Positions 7,009 to 15,406 of a stretch of DNA of 23,330 nucleotides are shown one piece after another. The translations under genes were made by a program, and so were the position numbers. Position 1 is the stretch's first letter; each line of letters begins with the position of its first letter. Location: the NCBI GenBank assembly GCA_004557125.1, contig SFET01000037.1:1-23330 (forward strand). Direction: 5' to 3'. Below the pieces are notes generated by a model. The model ran no database searches, was not told the DNA's origin, and saw nothing but the letters and a program-made list of their open reading frames with translations. The stretch comes from Clostridiales bacterium. GTDB lineage: Bacteria > Bacillota > Clostridia > Christensenellales > Aristaeellaceae.

Positions 7009-7042
7009 AAAATCGCAGCTTCCATCGGGAGGCTGCGATTTT
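7009..7042. terminator. Bidirectional terminator between convergent operons
   Basis: AAAATCGCAGC (7009-7019) pairs with GCTGCGATTTT (7032-7042); inner TTCC/GGGA pairs extend the stem. The A-rich left flank and T-rich right flank let it end both the plus-strand lon operon and the minus-strand acetyltransferase gene, whose stop lies 26 bases away. Confidence 0.85.
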
Positions 7043-7067
7043 GTAATGCAATTTGGAGATATGCGGC

Positions 7068-7502
7068 TCAGAAGTCCTTCTTGAACTTGGATTCCGGCTT
7101 GACGAATTCATAGCCCGCGGACTTGTAGAAGCAGTTGGCCGCGGCGCGCTCGGTGCCGCCGTAGATGCGCATGCCCTCGGAGCCGTGGCGCTTCGCCCAG
7201 GCTTCGGCCGCCTCCAGCAGCTTCTTCGCAGCGCCGTAGCGGCGGTACTCCTCCTCCACGGCGATGGCGCGCAGGATGGAGAGCTTCGGGCCGTACACTA
7301 CGTCGAAGTCGCAGACGTGGCAGTAGCCCAGGAAGGTTTCGTTGTTCTCCGCCACGAAGATGCAGTTGCTGCCGGATGCCATCAGCCTGCGGATGTTCTC
7401 CTCGAATTTGTCCTGGGGATAGTCAAAGCCGAGCGCCCTTTTGCTGATTTCACGGATGCGGGGCGCGTCCGATATCATGCACTTGCGAATGGTTATGTTC
7501 AT
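7068..7502 (-). CDS. GNAT-family N-acetyltransferase
   Basis: A 144-residue acetyltransferase that would move an acetyl group from acetyl-CoA to an unknown amine. The sequence begins NITIRKCMISDAPRIREISKRALG, a typical GNAT first strand and helix. The acetyl-CoA motif A is ILRAIAVEEEYRRYGAAKKLLE with Arg88-x-Gly90-x-Ala92 in the pyrophosphate loop. The C-terminal NCFYKSAGYEFV is the conserved motif B region. Length is standard for a single-domain GNAT. The minus-strand site GGAGG (7510-7514) precedes the ATG. It has its own promoter and convergent terminator. The substrate cannot be predicted from sequence. Confidence 0.88.
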   Translation of the reverse strand: MNITIRKCMISDAPRIREISKRALGFDYPQDKFEENIRRLMASGSNCIFVAENNETFLGYCHVCDFDVVYGPKLSILRAIAVEEEYRRYGAAKKLLEAAEAWAKRHGSEGMRIYGGTERAAANCFYKSAGYEFVKPESKFKKDF

Positions 7503-7538
7503 AGGGAAACCTCCGATGTTCCATATTTCTTAACAATT

Positions 7539-7567
7539 ATTATAGAACAGATTTTTCCAAAACGCAA
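7539..7567 (-). promoter_or_regulatory. Promoter of the acetyltransferase gene
   Basis: On the minus strand, TTGCGT (7562-7567) and a perfect TATAAT (7539-7544) are 17 bases apart. The start of transcription would fall near 7532, about 30 bases before the ATG. Confidence 0.7.
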
Positions 7568-7588
7568 GTGGGTTTTGCATGCAGACAG

Positions 7589-7614
7589 AAAAAAGAGCCG
7601 CATCTCTGCGGCTC
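7589..7614 (-). terminator. Intrinsic terminator of the glycolytic operon
   Basis: On the minus strand, GAGCCGCA-GAGA-TGCGGCTC (7614-7595) is followed by TTTTTT. It lies 20 bases after the gpmI stop codon. Confidence 0.92.
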
Positions 7615-7633
7615 TCAGCGTCTGAAAACCCAA

Positions 7634-9190
7634 TCAGTGCTTGATCAGGGACTCGCCGGTCATTTCCTTCGGCTGTTCCAGGCCCATCATGTCCAGCATG
7701 GTGGGACAGAGGTCGCACAGACGACCGGTCTCGCGCAGCTCTTGCTTCGGCTTCTCGGGATCGATCACGATCACCGGCACCGGGTTGGTGGTGTGCGCGG
7801 TGAAGGGGCCGCCGGAAATGGGGTCGATCATCTGATCCGCGTTGCCGTGGTCGGCGGTGATGATGCACTTGCCGCCCTTGGCGACGATGGCGTCCACGAC
7901 CTTGCCGACGCACTCGTCCACGGTCTTGACGGCCTTCATGGCAGCGGCCATCACGCCGGTGTGGCCGACCATGTCGCAGTTGGCGTAGTTCAGGATGATC
8001 ACGTCGTACTTGTCCTCGTTGATGCAGGGCAGCACGGCCTCGGTGACCTCGTAGGCGCTCATCTCGGGCTTGAGATCGAAGGTGGGAACCTCCTCGGAGG
8101 ACGGGGAGGGAACCAGGATGCGATCCTCACCGGGGAAGGTGCGCTCCTCGCCGCCGTTGAAGAAGAAGGTGACGTGGGCGTACTTCTGGGTCTCGGCGAT
8201 GCGCAGCTGGGTCTTGCCGCACTTGGAAAGGTACTCGCCCATGGTCATGGACAGGCTCTCCGGCGGATAGGCGATGGTCACGTTGGGCATCGTCGCGTCG
8301 TACTGCGTCATGCAGACGTAGTGCAGCGGGAAGAAGCCATGCTTGCGCTTGAAGCCGGTGAAGTCCGGATCCACGAAGGCGCGGGTGATCTCACGGGCGC
8401 GGTCGGGGCGGAAGTTGAAGAACACCACGGAGTCGTTGGCCTTGATCGTGCCGTTTGCATCCAGCACGGTGGGCAGCACGAACTCGTCGGTCAGGTGCTT
8501 GCCGGTCTCGTCCACGACCTCATAGGAATCGCGGATGGCCTTCACGGCGTCGTCGGCCTGAATGCCCTCGGCGCAGACCATGGCGTTGTAGGCCTTCTCC
8601 ACGCGCTCCCAAGCGAAGTCGCGGTCCATGGCGTACAGGCGGCCCATGGTGGTGGCGATCTTGCCCACGCCGATTTCCTTCATCTTATCCTCGAGCTGCT
8701 GCACATACTCCCAGCCGGAATCCGGGGGAACGTCGCGGCCGTCGAGCAGCGCGTGCACGTACACCTTCTCGATGCCGTTGCGCTTCGCCATCTCCAGCAG
8801 GCCGTAGAGGTGCTCGGTGTGGGAATGCACGCCGCCGGGGGAGACCAGGCCGATCAGGTGCAGGGCGGAATTGTTCGCCTTGCAGTTCTCCATTGCGCCC
8901 AGCAGCGCCTTGTTTTCAAAGAACACGCCGTCCTGAATGTCCTTGGTGATCTTCACCAGCATCTGGTAGACCACGCGGCCCGCGCCGATGTTGGTGTGAC
9001 CCACCTCGGAGTTGCCCATCTGGCCGTCCGGCAGACCAACATCCAGACCGGAAGCGCCGATGGCGGTCACGGAATACTTTGCCTTCAGCGCGTCGATGTT
9101 CGGCGTGCCCTGGGCGAGGATGGCGTTGGACTTGGGATCGGAAGAACCGATCCCAAATCCGTCAAGAATCAACAGTGCAGTGGTAGACAT
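7634..9190 (-). CDS. gpmI: 2,3-bisphosphoglycerate-independent phosphoglycerate mutase
   Basis: A 518-residue cytoplasmic mutase that interconverts 3- and 2-phosphoglycerate in glycolysis using two metal ions, usually manganese. The first metal site is LLILDGFG (Asp10). The catalytic serine is Ser61 in LPDGQMGNSEVGH. The phosphotransferase insert carries HALLDGRDVPPDSG and FFNFRPDRAREIT. The C-terminal metal ligands are NYANCDMVGHTG and TADHGNAD. Length matches the family (about 510). The ATG overlaps the stop of the PGK-TPI gene (TGATG), so the two are co-translated, with GAGGTGG as ribosome site. It is the last gene of the operon. Confidence 0.97.
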   Translation of the reverse strand: MSTTALLILDGFGIGSSDPKSNAILAQGTPNIDALKAKYSVTAIGASGLDVGLPDGQMGNSEVGHTNIGAGRVVYQMLVKITKDIQDGVFFENKALLGAMENCKANNSALHLIGLVSPGGVHSHTEHLYGLLEMAKRNGIEKVYVHALLDGRDVPPDSGWEYVQQLEDKMKEIGVGKIATTMGRLYAMDRDFAWERVEKAYNAMVCAEGIQADDAVKAIRDSYEVVDETGKHLTDEFVLPTVLDANGTIKANDSVVFFNFRPDRAREITRAFVDPDFTGFKRKHGFFPLHYVCMTQYDATMPNVTIAYPPESLSMTMGEYLSKCGKTQLRIAETQKYAHVTFFFNGGEERTFPGEDRILVPSPSSEEVPTFDLKPEMSAYEVTEAVLPCINEDKYDVIILNYANCDMVGHTGVMAAAMKAVKTVDECVGKVVDAIVAKGGKCIITADHGNADQMIDPISGGPFTAHTTNPVPVIVIDPEKPKQELRETGRLCDLCPTMLDMMGLEQPKEMTGESLIKH

Positions 9191-11133
9191 CAGTAGTTCA
9201 CCACCTCAGCGAACTTCTCCGCTTCGAGGGACGCGCCGCCGATGAGGCCGCCGTCGATCTCCGGCTGCGCCATCAGGCCCTTGACGTTGGAGCCCTTCAT
9301 GCTTCCACCGTACTGGATGCGCATCTTCTCGGCGACGTTGCGGCCGAACTTCTGGGCGATGGCCTTGCGGATCACGCCGATGGTGCGGTTGGCTTCCTCG
9401 TCGGTGGCGGTCAGGCCGGTACCGATGGCCCACACGGGCTCATATGCGATGACCACGTTGTCCAGCTCCGCGCCGCCCAGGCCGTGCAGCGCCATCTGGG
9501 TCTGATAGGTGACGATCATGTCGGTGTAACCGGCTTCGCGCTCGTCCTTCATCTCGCCGACGCACACGATGGCCTTCAAGCCGGCCTTGACGGCGGCGAC
9601 GGTGCGCAGGTTGACGGTCTTGTCGGTCTCGCCGAAGTACTGGCGGCGCTCGGAGTGGCCGATGATGACGTACTCGCAGCCTGCGGCCTTGAGCATGTCG
9701 GCGCTCAGCTCACCGGTGTAGGCGCCGGAGGCCTTGAAGTGGACGTTCTGCGCGCCCAGCTTGATGTTGGTGCCCTCAATGATGGGCTTGACGGCGGAGA
9801 AGCAGACGGCGGGCGTGCAGACGACCACGTCGCACTTGGCATTCTTCACCAGCGGGATCAGGTCGGTGACCAGCTTGGCGGCCTCTTCGGGGGTCTTGTT
9901 CATCTTCCAGTTGCCGGCGATGATCGGACGGCGCTCGGGGATGACGCGGTCGTTCAGGCACACCACGCCGGGAAGCTGCTTGCCCTCGAGGAACTCCAGG
10001 GAAGCGCCGCCGCCGGTGGAAATGTGGCTCATCTTGTCGGCCAGGCCCATCTGGGTGACCGCAGCCGCGGAGTCGCCGCCGCCGATGATGGTGATGGCGC
10101 TGGATTCCGCCATGGCCTGTGCGATGGCCAAGGTGCCCTTGGCGAAGTTGGGCATCTCGAAGCAGCCCATCGGGCCGTTCCAGACGATGGTGCGGGCCTT
10201 CTTGACTTCCTCGGTGAACAGGGCCACGGTCTCCGGGCCGATGTCCATGCCTTCGAAGTTGTCCGGGATGTTGCGGGAATGCGCGGTGATGCGCTCGCAG
10301 TCGTTGGAGAAGGAGTCGCCGCAGACGTTGTCAACGGGCAGCAGGAGCTTGACGCCCTTCTGCTCGGCTTCCTCGATCAGCTCCTTGGCCAGACCGATGC
10401 GCTCCTCGTCCAGCAGGGAACGGCCAACCTTGCCGCCCATGGCGACCTGGAAGGTGTAGCTCATGCCGCCGCCGATGACCAGGGTGTCGACCTTGTTCAG
10501 CAGGCTCTTGATGACGCCGATCTTGTCCTTGACCTTTGCGCCGCCCAGGATGGCGACGAAGGGGCGAACCGGATTCTCCACGGCGTTGCCCAGGAACTCC
10601 AGCTCCTTGCCGATCAGGAAGCCAGCAACTGCGGGCAGGTACTGGGCCACGCCGGCGGTGGAAGCATGGGCGCGATGCACGGTGCCGAAGGCGTCGGAGA
10701 CGTAGATCTCCGCCATGGAAGCCAGCTCCTTGGCGAACTCGGGATCGTTCTTCTCCTCTTCAGCGTGGAAGCGGACGTTCTCCAGCATGATGGCCTTGCC
10801 GGGCTCAACCTCGGCGGCCAGCTTCTTCGCATCGGGGCCGATGACGTCCTTGGCCAGCTTGACCTCGAAGCCCAGCTTCTCGGACAGGCGCTTGGCGACG
10901 GGGGCCAGGGAGTACTTCATGTTGAACTCTCCCTTGGGACGGCCCAGGTGGGAGCACAGGATCACGGCCGCGTTGTGCTCGAGCAGATACTTGATCGTCG
11001 GCAGGGCGGCGTTGATGCGGGTTTCGTCGGTAATATTCAGATCGGCGTCCAGCGGGACATTGAAGTCGCAGCGCACGAGGACTTTCTTGCCGGAAACCTG
11101 GATATCTTCAACGGTCATTTTGTTCAGATTCAT
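9190..11133 (-). CDS. pgk-tpi: Fused phosphoglycerate kinase - triosephosphate isomerase
   Basis: One 647-residue open frame encodes two glycolytic enzymes. Residues 1 to about 395 are phosphoglycerate kinase: VRCDFNVPLD near the start, GGAKVKDKIGVI, WNGPMGCFE, and the nucleotide-binding GGGDSAAAV and STGGGASLEFLEGK. After a seven-residue link (RVIPERR), residues 403-647 are a complete triosephosphate isomerase: GNWKMNK (Asn408, Lys410), catalytic His493 in IIGHSERR, catalytic Glu565 in AYEPVWAIGTG, and the phosphate-binding GGSMKGSN. I found no stop codon, ribosome site or frameshift signal at the junction, so this is a true in-frame fusion, as in the PGK-TIM protein of Thermotoga. The ribosome site AAGGAGTGA supports the ATG. 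No gapA lies upstream in the window. Confidence 0.96.
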   Translation of the reverse strand: MNLNKMTVEDIQVSGKKVLVRCDFNVPLDADLNITDETRINAALPTIKYLLEHNAAVILCSHLGRPKGEFNMKYSLAPVAKRLSEKLGFEVKLAKDVIGPDAKKLAAEVEPGKAIMLENVRFHAEEEKNDPEFAKELASMAEIYVSDAFGTVHRAHASTAGVAQYLPAVAGFLIGKELEFLGNAVENPVRPFVAILGGAKVKDKIGVIKSLLNKVDTLVIGGGMSYTFQVAMGGKVGRSLLDEERIGLAKELIEEAEQKGVKLLLPVDNVCGDSFSNDCERITAHSRNIPDNFEGMDIGPETVALFTEEVKKARTIVWNGPMGCFEMPNFAKGTLAIAQAMAESSAITIIGGGDSAAAVTQMGLADKMSHISTGGGASLEFLEGKQLPGVVCLNDRVIPERRPIIAGNWKMNKTPEEAAKLVTDLIPLVKNAKCDVVVCTPAVCFSAVKPIIEGTNIKLGAQNVHFKASGAYTGELSADMLKAAGCEYVIIGHSERRQYFGETDKTVNLRTVAAVKAGLKAIVCVGEMKDEREAGYTDMIVTYQTQMALHGLGGAELDNVVIAYEPVWAIGTGLTATDEEANRTIGVIRKAIAQKFGRNVAEKMRIQYGGSMKGSNVKGLMAQPEIDGGLIGGASLEAEKFAEVVNY

Positions 11134-11166
11134 TTTCGCTCACTCCTTAAGCAAGATTGTGACTAC

Positions 11167-11194
11167 ATTTTACCACATAACTCGACGAAATAAA
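11167..11194 (-). promoter_or_regulatory. Promoter of the pgk-tpi/gpmI operon
   Basis: On the minus strand an extended -10, TG-G-TAAAAT (hexamer 11167-11172), has a weak -35 candidate TTTATT (11189-11194) 16 bases upstream. It lies in the 193-base gap shared with the divergent ecfA operon. Confidence 0.5.
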
Positions 11195-11297
11195 AGTTAG
11201 TTTTCTGAAATGAAAGCGGTTTTTCTAACATTTTGCGGAATTGGACGGGGAGTACATACAAAACTAAACTGAAAACGTGCATTATTTAACGATGCAA

Positions 11298-11306
11298 TGT
11301 TATAAT
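11298..11306 (+). promoter_or_regulatory. Extended -10 promoter of the ecfA operon
   Basis: TG-T-TATAAT is a perfect extended -10 (hexamer 11301-11306). No good -35 is visible at the right distance, as is common for extended -10 promoters. It lies about 20 bases before the ATG, so the leader would be very short. Confidence 0.55.
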
Positions 11307-11326
11307 TCAGGCTCGGAGGTATCGCT

Positions 11327-12157
11327 ATGCCTGAAACAATTATCCGTCTCAAGGACGTTGTATATCAATATGAAGGAAACGAGCGCCCTGCCGTCGACGG
11401 CGTGTGCCTGGACGTGCAGGCGGGCGAATTTCTTGCGGTGCTGGGCAGAAACGGCAGCGGAAAATCCACGCTGGCGCGGCTGCTCAACGCGCTGCTGCTG
11501 CCCACCTCCGGCACGGTGGAGGTGGACGGCCTCGTCGCCACGGAGGACAACCCCTATCCGGTGCGCGAGGTCTGCGGCATGGTGTTCCAGAACCCGGACA
11601 ATCAGATCGTGGCCACCGTGGTGGAGGAGGACTGCGCCTTCGGCCTGGAGAACCGGGGTGTTCCCTCCGATGAGATCCGCAGGCGGGTGGACGAGGCCTT
11701 GACCGAGGTGGGCATGAAGGATCGCGCGCTGTCGTCGCCGTCCATGCTCTCCGGCGGACAGAAGCAGCGGGTGGCCATCGCGGGCGTGCTGGCCATGCGC
11801 CCGAAGATCATTGTGTTCGATGAATCCACCGCGATGCTCGATCCCATCGGACGGCGCGACGTGTTCAAGCTGGCCCGGCGCATCAACCGGGAGGAAGGGA
11901 TCACGGTCATCTGGATCACCCACTTCATGGAGGAGGCCGTGCAGGCCGACCGCGTGGTGGTCATGGAGGACGGCAAGGTGGAGCTGATCGGCGAGCCCCG
12001 GCAGGTGTTTACCAATGTGGATCAGGTGCTGATGTACGGTTTGGACGTGCCGGAGATGATGAAGCTGTCTGCGAAGCTGCGCGCTGCGGGCGTGCCGGTC
12101 GCTGCGGACACCCTGACGGTGGAAGAAATGGCGGTGGAACTGTGTCGATTGAAGTAA
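11327..12157 (+). CDS. ecfA1: ECF transporter ATPase subunit EcfA1
   Basis: A 276-residue ABC ATPase, one half of the ATP-hydrolysing pair that powers energy-coupling-factor vitamin and metal uptake at the inner face of the membrane. Walker A is GRNGSGKST (40-48), the Q-loop is GMVFQNPDNQIV, the signature is LSGGQKQR, Walker B is IIVFDESTAMLDP (the DExTAMLDP form is typical of EcfA1), and the switch is WITHFMEEA. The C-terminal extension after residue 220 is usual for EcfA. The ribosome site GGAGGT is strong. It overlaps ecfA2 by 16 bases. No substrate-specific S component is in the window, so the module probably serves several S proteins encoded elsewhere. Confidence 0.95.
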   Translation: MPETIIRLKDVVYQYEGNERPAVDGVCLDVQAGEFLAVLGRNGSGKSTLARLLNALLLPTSGTVEVDGLVATEDNPYPVREVCGMVFQNPDNQIVATVVEEDCAFGLENRGVPSDEIRRRVDEALTEVGMKDRALSSPSMLSGGQKQRVAIAGVLAMRPKIIVFDESTAMLDPIGRRDVFKLARRINREEGITVIWITHFMEEAVQADRVVVMEDGKVELIGEPRQVFTNVDQVLMYGLDVPEMMKLSAKLRAAGVPVAADTLTVEEMAVELCRLK

Positions 12158-12987
12158 AGCATCTCACCCATGTGTACATGCCGGGTTCGCCCTTCGAGGT
12201 CAAGGCGCTGGACGACGTGAACCTCACCATCAACGACGGCGAGTTCATCGGCATCATCGGCCACACCGGCAGCGGAAAATCCACGCTGATCTCCCACTTC
12301 AACGCGCTGGAGAGGAGCGAGTCCGGCCACGTGTTCGTAAACGGCATGGACCTGGGGGACAAGGACACGAAGCTGACCGACGTGCGCCGCACGGTGGGGC
12401 TGGTGTTCCAGTACCCCGAGTACCAGCTCTTCGAGGAAACGGTGGAGAAGGACATCGCCTTCGGCCCCCGGAACCTGAAGCTGGACGAGAAGGAGATTCG
12501 TCACCGGGTCACGGAGGCCATGCTGCTGGTGGGCCTGGACGATTCCCTGCGCAAGGCCTCGCCCTTCAACCTCTCCGGCGGACAGAAGCGCCGCGTGGCC
12601 ATCGCGGGCGTGCTGGCGATGAATCCGTCGATTCTTGTGCTGGACGAGCCCGCAGCGGGTCTTGACCCTGCGGGACGGCGCAGCATGCTGGAGCTGATCC
12701 GCGGCATCCATCAAAGCGGCGTGACGGTGGTCATGGTGTCCCACTCCATGGACGACGTGGGCAAGTACTGCGACCGCCTGTACGTGCTGGATCACGGCCG
12801 CATCCAGTATCAGGGCACCCCTGCCGAGGTGTTCGAGCACGGCAACGAGCTCAAGAAGATCGGCCTGGACGTGCCCGAGTGCGCCAAGCTGGCCGCCGTC
12901 CTGCGGGAGAAGGGCTTCGATATCGCGCCCGGAACCTTCCGCCGGGAGGACATGTGTCGGGAAATTCTGAAGAACCTGAAGAAATAA
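12142..12987 (+). CDS. ecfA2: ECF transporter ATPase subunit EcfA2
   Basis: A 281-residue ABC ATPase that pairs with EcfA1. Walker A is GHTGSGKST (40-48), the Q-loop is GLVFQYPEYQLFEETV, the signature is LSGGQKRR, Walker B is ILVLDEPAAGLDP, and the switch is MVSHSMDD. The start is a GTG inside the end of ecfA1, giving SIEVKHLTHVY, the normal EcfA2 beginning; the ribosome site (GGTGG) is weak, which fits translational coupling. It is followed 12 bases later by ecfT, the usual Firmicutes order. Confidence 0.95.
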   Translation: MSIEVKHLTHVYMPGSPFEVKALDDVNLTINDGEFIGIIGHTGSGKSTLISHFNALERSESGHVFVNGMDLGDKDTKLTDVRRTVGLVFQYPEYQLFEETVEKDIAFGPRNLKLDEKEIRHRVTEAMLLVGLDDSLRKASPFNLSGGQKRRVAIAGVLAMNPSILVLDEPAAGLDPAGRRSMLELIRGIHQSGVTVVMVSHSMDDVGKYCDRLYVLDHGRIQYQGTPAEVFEHGNELKKIGLDVPECAKLAAVLREKGFDIAPGTFRREDMCREILKNLKK

Positions 12988-12999
12988 CGGAGTGGCGAA

Positions 13000-13809
13000 A
13001 TGCTGAACAATGTGACGATCGGGCAGTTCTTTCCCGGCGATTCGTATCTCTATCATCTGGATCCGCGCACGAAGCTGATCCTGACCATCGCGATGATCGT
13101 GCTGGTGTTCATCGCCAAGAGCTTCATCGGCTTTGCGATGGTGTTTCTGTTCGTGCTCTGGTGCGCGCTAAGCACGAAGATCGGCATGAAGTACATGCTC
13201 AAGGGCCTCAAGCCCCTGCTGGTGATCATTGGACTTACCTTCTTTCTCAATCTGTTTCTGCTGCGGGACGGCGAGGATCTGCTGCACTTCGGCATCATCC
13301 GCATCACCACCGGCGGCGTGCGCATGGCGGTGTTCATGGCGGTGCGCCTGATTCTGCTGGTGCTCTGCTCCCAGGTGCTGACGCTCACCACCTCGCCCAT
13401 CGCGCTCACCGACGCCATGGAGTCCCTGATGAAGCCGCTGACCCGCTTCAAGTTCCCGGCCCATGAGATTTCCATGATGATGTCCATCGCGCTGCGCTTC
13501 ATTCCCACGCTGATGGAGGAGACCAACAAGATTCAGCGCGCCCAGATGGCCCGCGGCGCGGACTTCGAGAGTGGCAAGCTGATCGCCCGCGCGAAGGCGA
13601 TGGTTCCGCTGCTGGTGCCGCTGTTCGTGAGCGCCTTCCGCCGCGCGGACGAGCTGGCGATGGCCATGGAGGCCCGCTGCTATCGCGGCGGCGAGGGCCG
13701 CACGAAGATGAAGCAGCTGCACTACGGCTGGCGGGACGGCGAGGCTTTTACCGTCGTTGCGCTGATGTTCGCGCTGATGATTCTGCTGAACCGCTATGCG
13801 CCCTTCTGA
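13000..13809 (+). CDS. ecfT: ECF transporter transmembrane subunit EcfT
   Basis: A 269-residue membrane protein that joins the two ATPases to the substrate-binding S component. It opens with GQFFPGDSYLYHLDPRTKL, the conserved EcfT start, and has several hydrophobic helices (roughly 27-60, 70-90, 105-130 and 240-262). The two coupling motifs that contact the ATPases are visible as QMARGADF and MEARCYRGG. Length is normal. It lies 12 bases after ecfA2 and 12 bases before truA. Confidence 0.95.
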   Translation: MLNNVTIGQFFPGDSYLYHLDPRTKLILTIAMIVLVFIAKSFIGFAMVFLFVLWCALSTKIGMKYMLKGLKPLLVIIGLTFFLNLFLLRDGEDLLHFGIIRITTGGVRMAVFMAVRLILLVLCSQVLTLTTSPIALTDAMESLMKPLTRFKFPAHEISMMMSIALRFIPTLMEETNKIQRAQMARGADFESGKLIARAKAMVPLLVPLFVSAFRRADELAMAMEARCYRGGEGRTKMKQLHYGWRDGEAFTVVALMFALMILLNRYAPF

Positions 13810-13821
13810 TCGGGAGGCAGT

Positions 13822-14577
13822 ATGCGAAGAATTCACCTGATTGTCGAGTACGACGGAACCGCCTACGCAGGCTGGCAGCGGCAGGCCAACGCCATGACCG
13901 TGCAGGAGAAGCTGGAAAGGGCGATCCTGAAGCTCACCGGCGAGGAAATCTGCGTCTCCGGTGCCAGCCGCACCGACGCGGGTGTGCACGCGCTGGGGCA
14001 GTCGGCGCACTTTGACACCGAATCCCGCATCCCGGCGGACAAGTTCAGCTTTGCGCTGAACACCATGCTGCCGCCGGACATCCGGGTCACGCGCAGCGAG
14101 GAGGTTCCCCCGGAGTTTCATGCGCGCTTCTCCACGAGGGGCAAGCGCTACCGCTATCTCTTTCATGCAGCGCCCCACGCGGGTGCGCTGACCCGCAACA
14201 CCCACGCCCACGTGATCTATCCGCTGGATGTGGAGAGGATGCAGGCTGAGGCGCAGGATCTGGTGGGGACGCACGATTTCGCCGCCTTTGCCGCCAGCGG
14301 TTCGGTGGTCAAGGACACCGTGCGCACGATCTACCGGGCTGAGGTCACCTCTGAGGGCAGCGAGATCCGCCTGATCGTGGAGGGCAGCGGCTTCCTGTAC
14401 AACATGGTGCGCATCATCGCCGGCACATTGATCGGCGTGGGCAGCGGCAAGCTGGAGCCGGGCGCGTTCCGTCGGGCCATTGCGAGCGGCGACCGGCTGG
14501 ATCTGGGGATCACGGCCCCGGCCCACGGACTTACGCTGATGGAGGTGTTCTATGACCCGGACGACCTGCGAATCTGA
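13822..14577 (+). CDS. truA: tRNA pseudouridine(38-40) synthase TruA
   Basis: A 251-residue enzyme that converts uridines 38-40 of the tRNA anticodon arm to pseudouridine. The N-terminal VEYDGTAYAGWQRQ and the catalytic Asp52 within SGASRTDAGVHALGQ are diagnostic. Further conserved stretches are ARFSTRGKRYRYLF and GSGFLYNMVRIIAGTLI. The ribosome site GGGAGG precedes the ATG. Following ecfT directly is the classic Firmicutes order ecfA1-ecfA2-ecfT-truA, although the usual flanking ribosomal protein genes (rplQ, rplM, rpsI) are absent. It overlaps the next gene by 26 bases. Confidence 0.96.
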   Translation: MRRIHLIVEYDGTAYAGWQRQANAMTVQEKLERAILKLTGEEICVSGASRTDAGVHALGQSAHFDTESRIPADKFSFALNTMLPPDIRVTRSEEVPPEFHARFSTRGKRYRYLFHAAPHAGALTRNTHAHVIYPLDVERMQAEAQDLVGTHDFAAFAASGSVVKDTVRTIYRAEVTSEGSEIRLIVEGSGFLYNMVRIIAGTLIGVGSGKLEPGAFRRAIASGDRLDLGITAPAHGLTLMEVFYDPDDLRI

Positions 14578-14920
14578 GTTCTGGCGGGTGATGGAGCGGC
14601 TGATTGCCGAAAGCGAGATCGTCATTGAACGTCCGAGGGGTTCACATCACCCTGAGCATCCGCAGATCGTCTATCCGCTGGACTACGGCTGCCTGAAGGG
14701 AACCAGTTCCTCCGACGGCGAGGAGATCGACTTGTTTCTGGGCTCTGATCCCGCGCGCAGGCTGAACGGCGCGTTCGTCACCGTGGATCTGGAAAAGCGC
14801 GACTGCGAGATCAAGCTGCTGATCGGCTGCACCGGCGACGAAATCCGCACAGTCGATCATTTTTTCAACGATTACGCTTCCATGAAGGGGCTACTGCTCC
14901 TTCGCAAGGAGGAAACATGA
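14552..14920 (+). CDS. Short inorganic pyrophosphatase-like protein
   Basis: A 122-residue protein resembling short proteins annotated as inorganic pyrophosphatase in Clostridia. The match to family I pyrophosphatases is in IVYPLDYGCLKGTSSSDGEEIDLFLG, which parallels their Y-P-x-N-Y-G-x-I-P-G-T and D-G-D-P-x-D segments, then EIKLLIGC and a final MKGLLLLRKE. It is much shorter than a true family I enzyme (about 175 residues), and the canonical acidic metal site is only partly preserved (DGEEID in place of DGDPxD), so pyrophosphatase activity is uncertain. The ribosome site GGAGGT lies inside truA, and its stop overlaps the next start (ATGA), so the three genes are translationally coupled. Confidence 0.65.
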   Translation: MTRTTCESEFWRVMERLIAESEIVIERPRGSHHPEHPQIVYPLDYGCLKGTSSSDGEEIDLFLGSDPARRLNGAFVTVDLEKRDCEIKLLIGCTGDEIRTVDHFFNDYASMKGLLLLRKEET

Positions 14921-15390
14921 CCATAACCAACGTGATGCGCCTGCTGAAGCAGGCGAACATTCCCTTCGAGACCTCCGAGTACGAGGTGGACGAGAGCGAC
15001 CTGAGCGGCGTGCACGCGGCGCAGATGCTGAATATTGACCCCGACTGCATGTTCAAGACGCTGGTGGCAAAGGGCGAGAAGAAGGGCGTGCACGTGTTCT
15101 GCATCCCCGTGGCCGAGGAGCTGGATCTGAAGAAGTGCGCCCAGGCGGCGGGGGAGAAGAAGATCGAGCTGATCCATGTGAAGGAGCTGCTGGGCCTGAC
15201 CGGCTACGTGCGCGGCGGCTGCTCGCCCATCGGCATGAAGAAGAAGTATCCCACCACCCTGGATGAGACGGCCATCCTCTTTGACAAGATCTACGTCAGC
15301 GCCGGACAGCGGGGCGTGCAGGTGATCCTGAACCCGGAGCAGCTGGCGGCGTACGTCGGCGCGGACTTTGCCGACCTGACCAAACGATGA
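14917..15390 (+). CDS. ybaK: Cys-tRNA(Pro) deacylase YbaK/EbsC
   Basis: A 157-residue editing enzyme that hydrolyses cysteine wrongly attached to tRNA-Pro by prolyl-tRNA synthetase. The conserved Lys47 in MFKTLVAKG and the substrate loop GYVRGGCSPIGMKKKYPT are diagnostic of the YbaK family within the YbaK/ProX fold. Length matches. The ATG overlaps the preceding stop by four bases. It is 16 bases upstream of a HAD hydrolase gene. Confidence 0.93.
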   Translation: MTITNVMRLLKQANIPFETSEYEVDESDLSGVHAAQMLNIDPDCMFKTLVAKGEKKGVHVFCIPVAEELDLKKCAQAAGEKKIELIHVKELLGLTGYVRGGCSPIGMKKKYPTTLDETAILFDKIYVSAGQRGVQVILNPEQLAAYVGADFADLTKR

Positions 15391-15406
15391 AGCGAGGTAG
15401 AAACGA

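Noticed and set aside
7568..9196. Long plus-strand frame opposite gpmI (542 codons), and a similar one opposite pgk-tpi (9484-11193)
   Set aside because: Low-complexity Gly/His/Val/Leu-rich translations, no ribosome sites or family motifs, fully opposite well-identified glycolytic genes.
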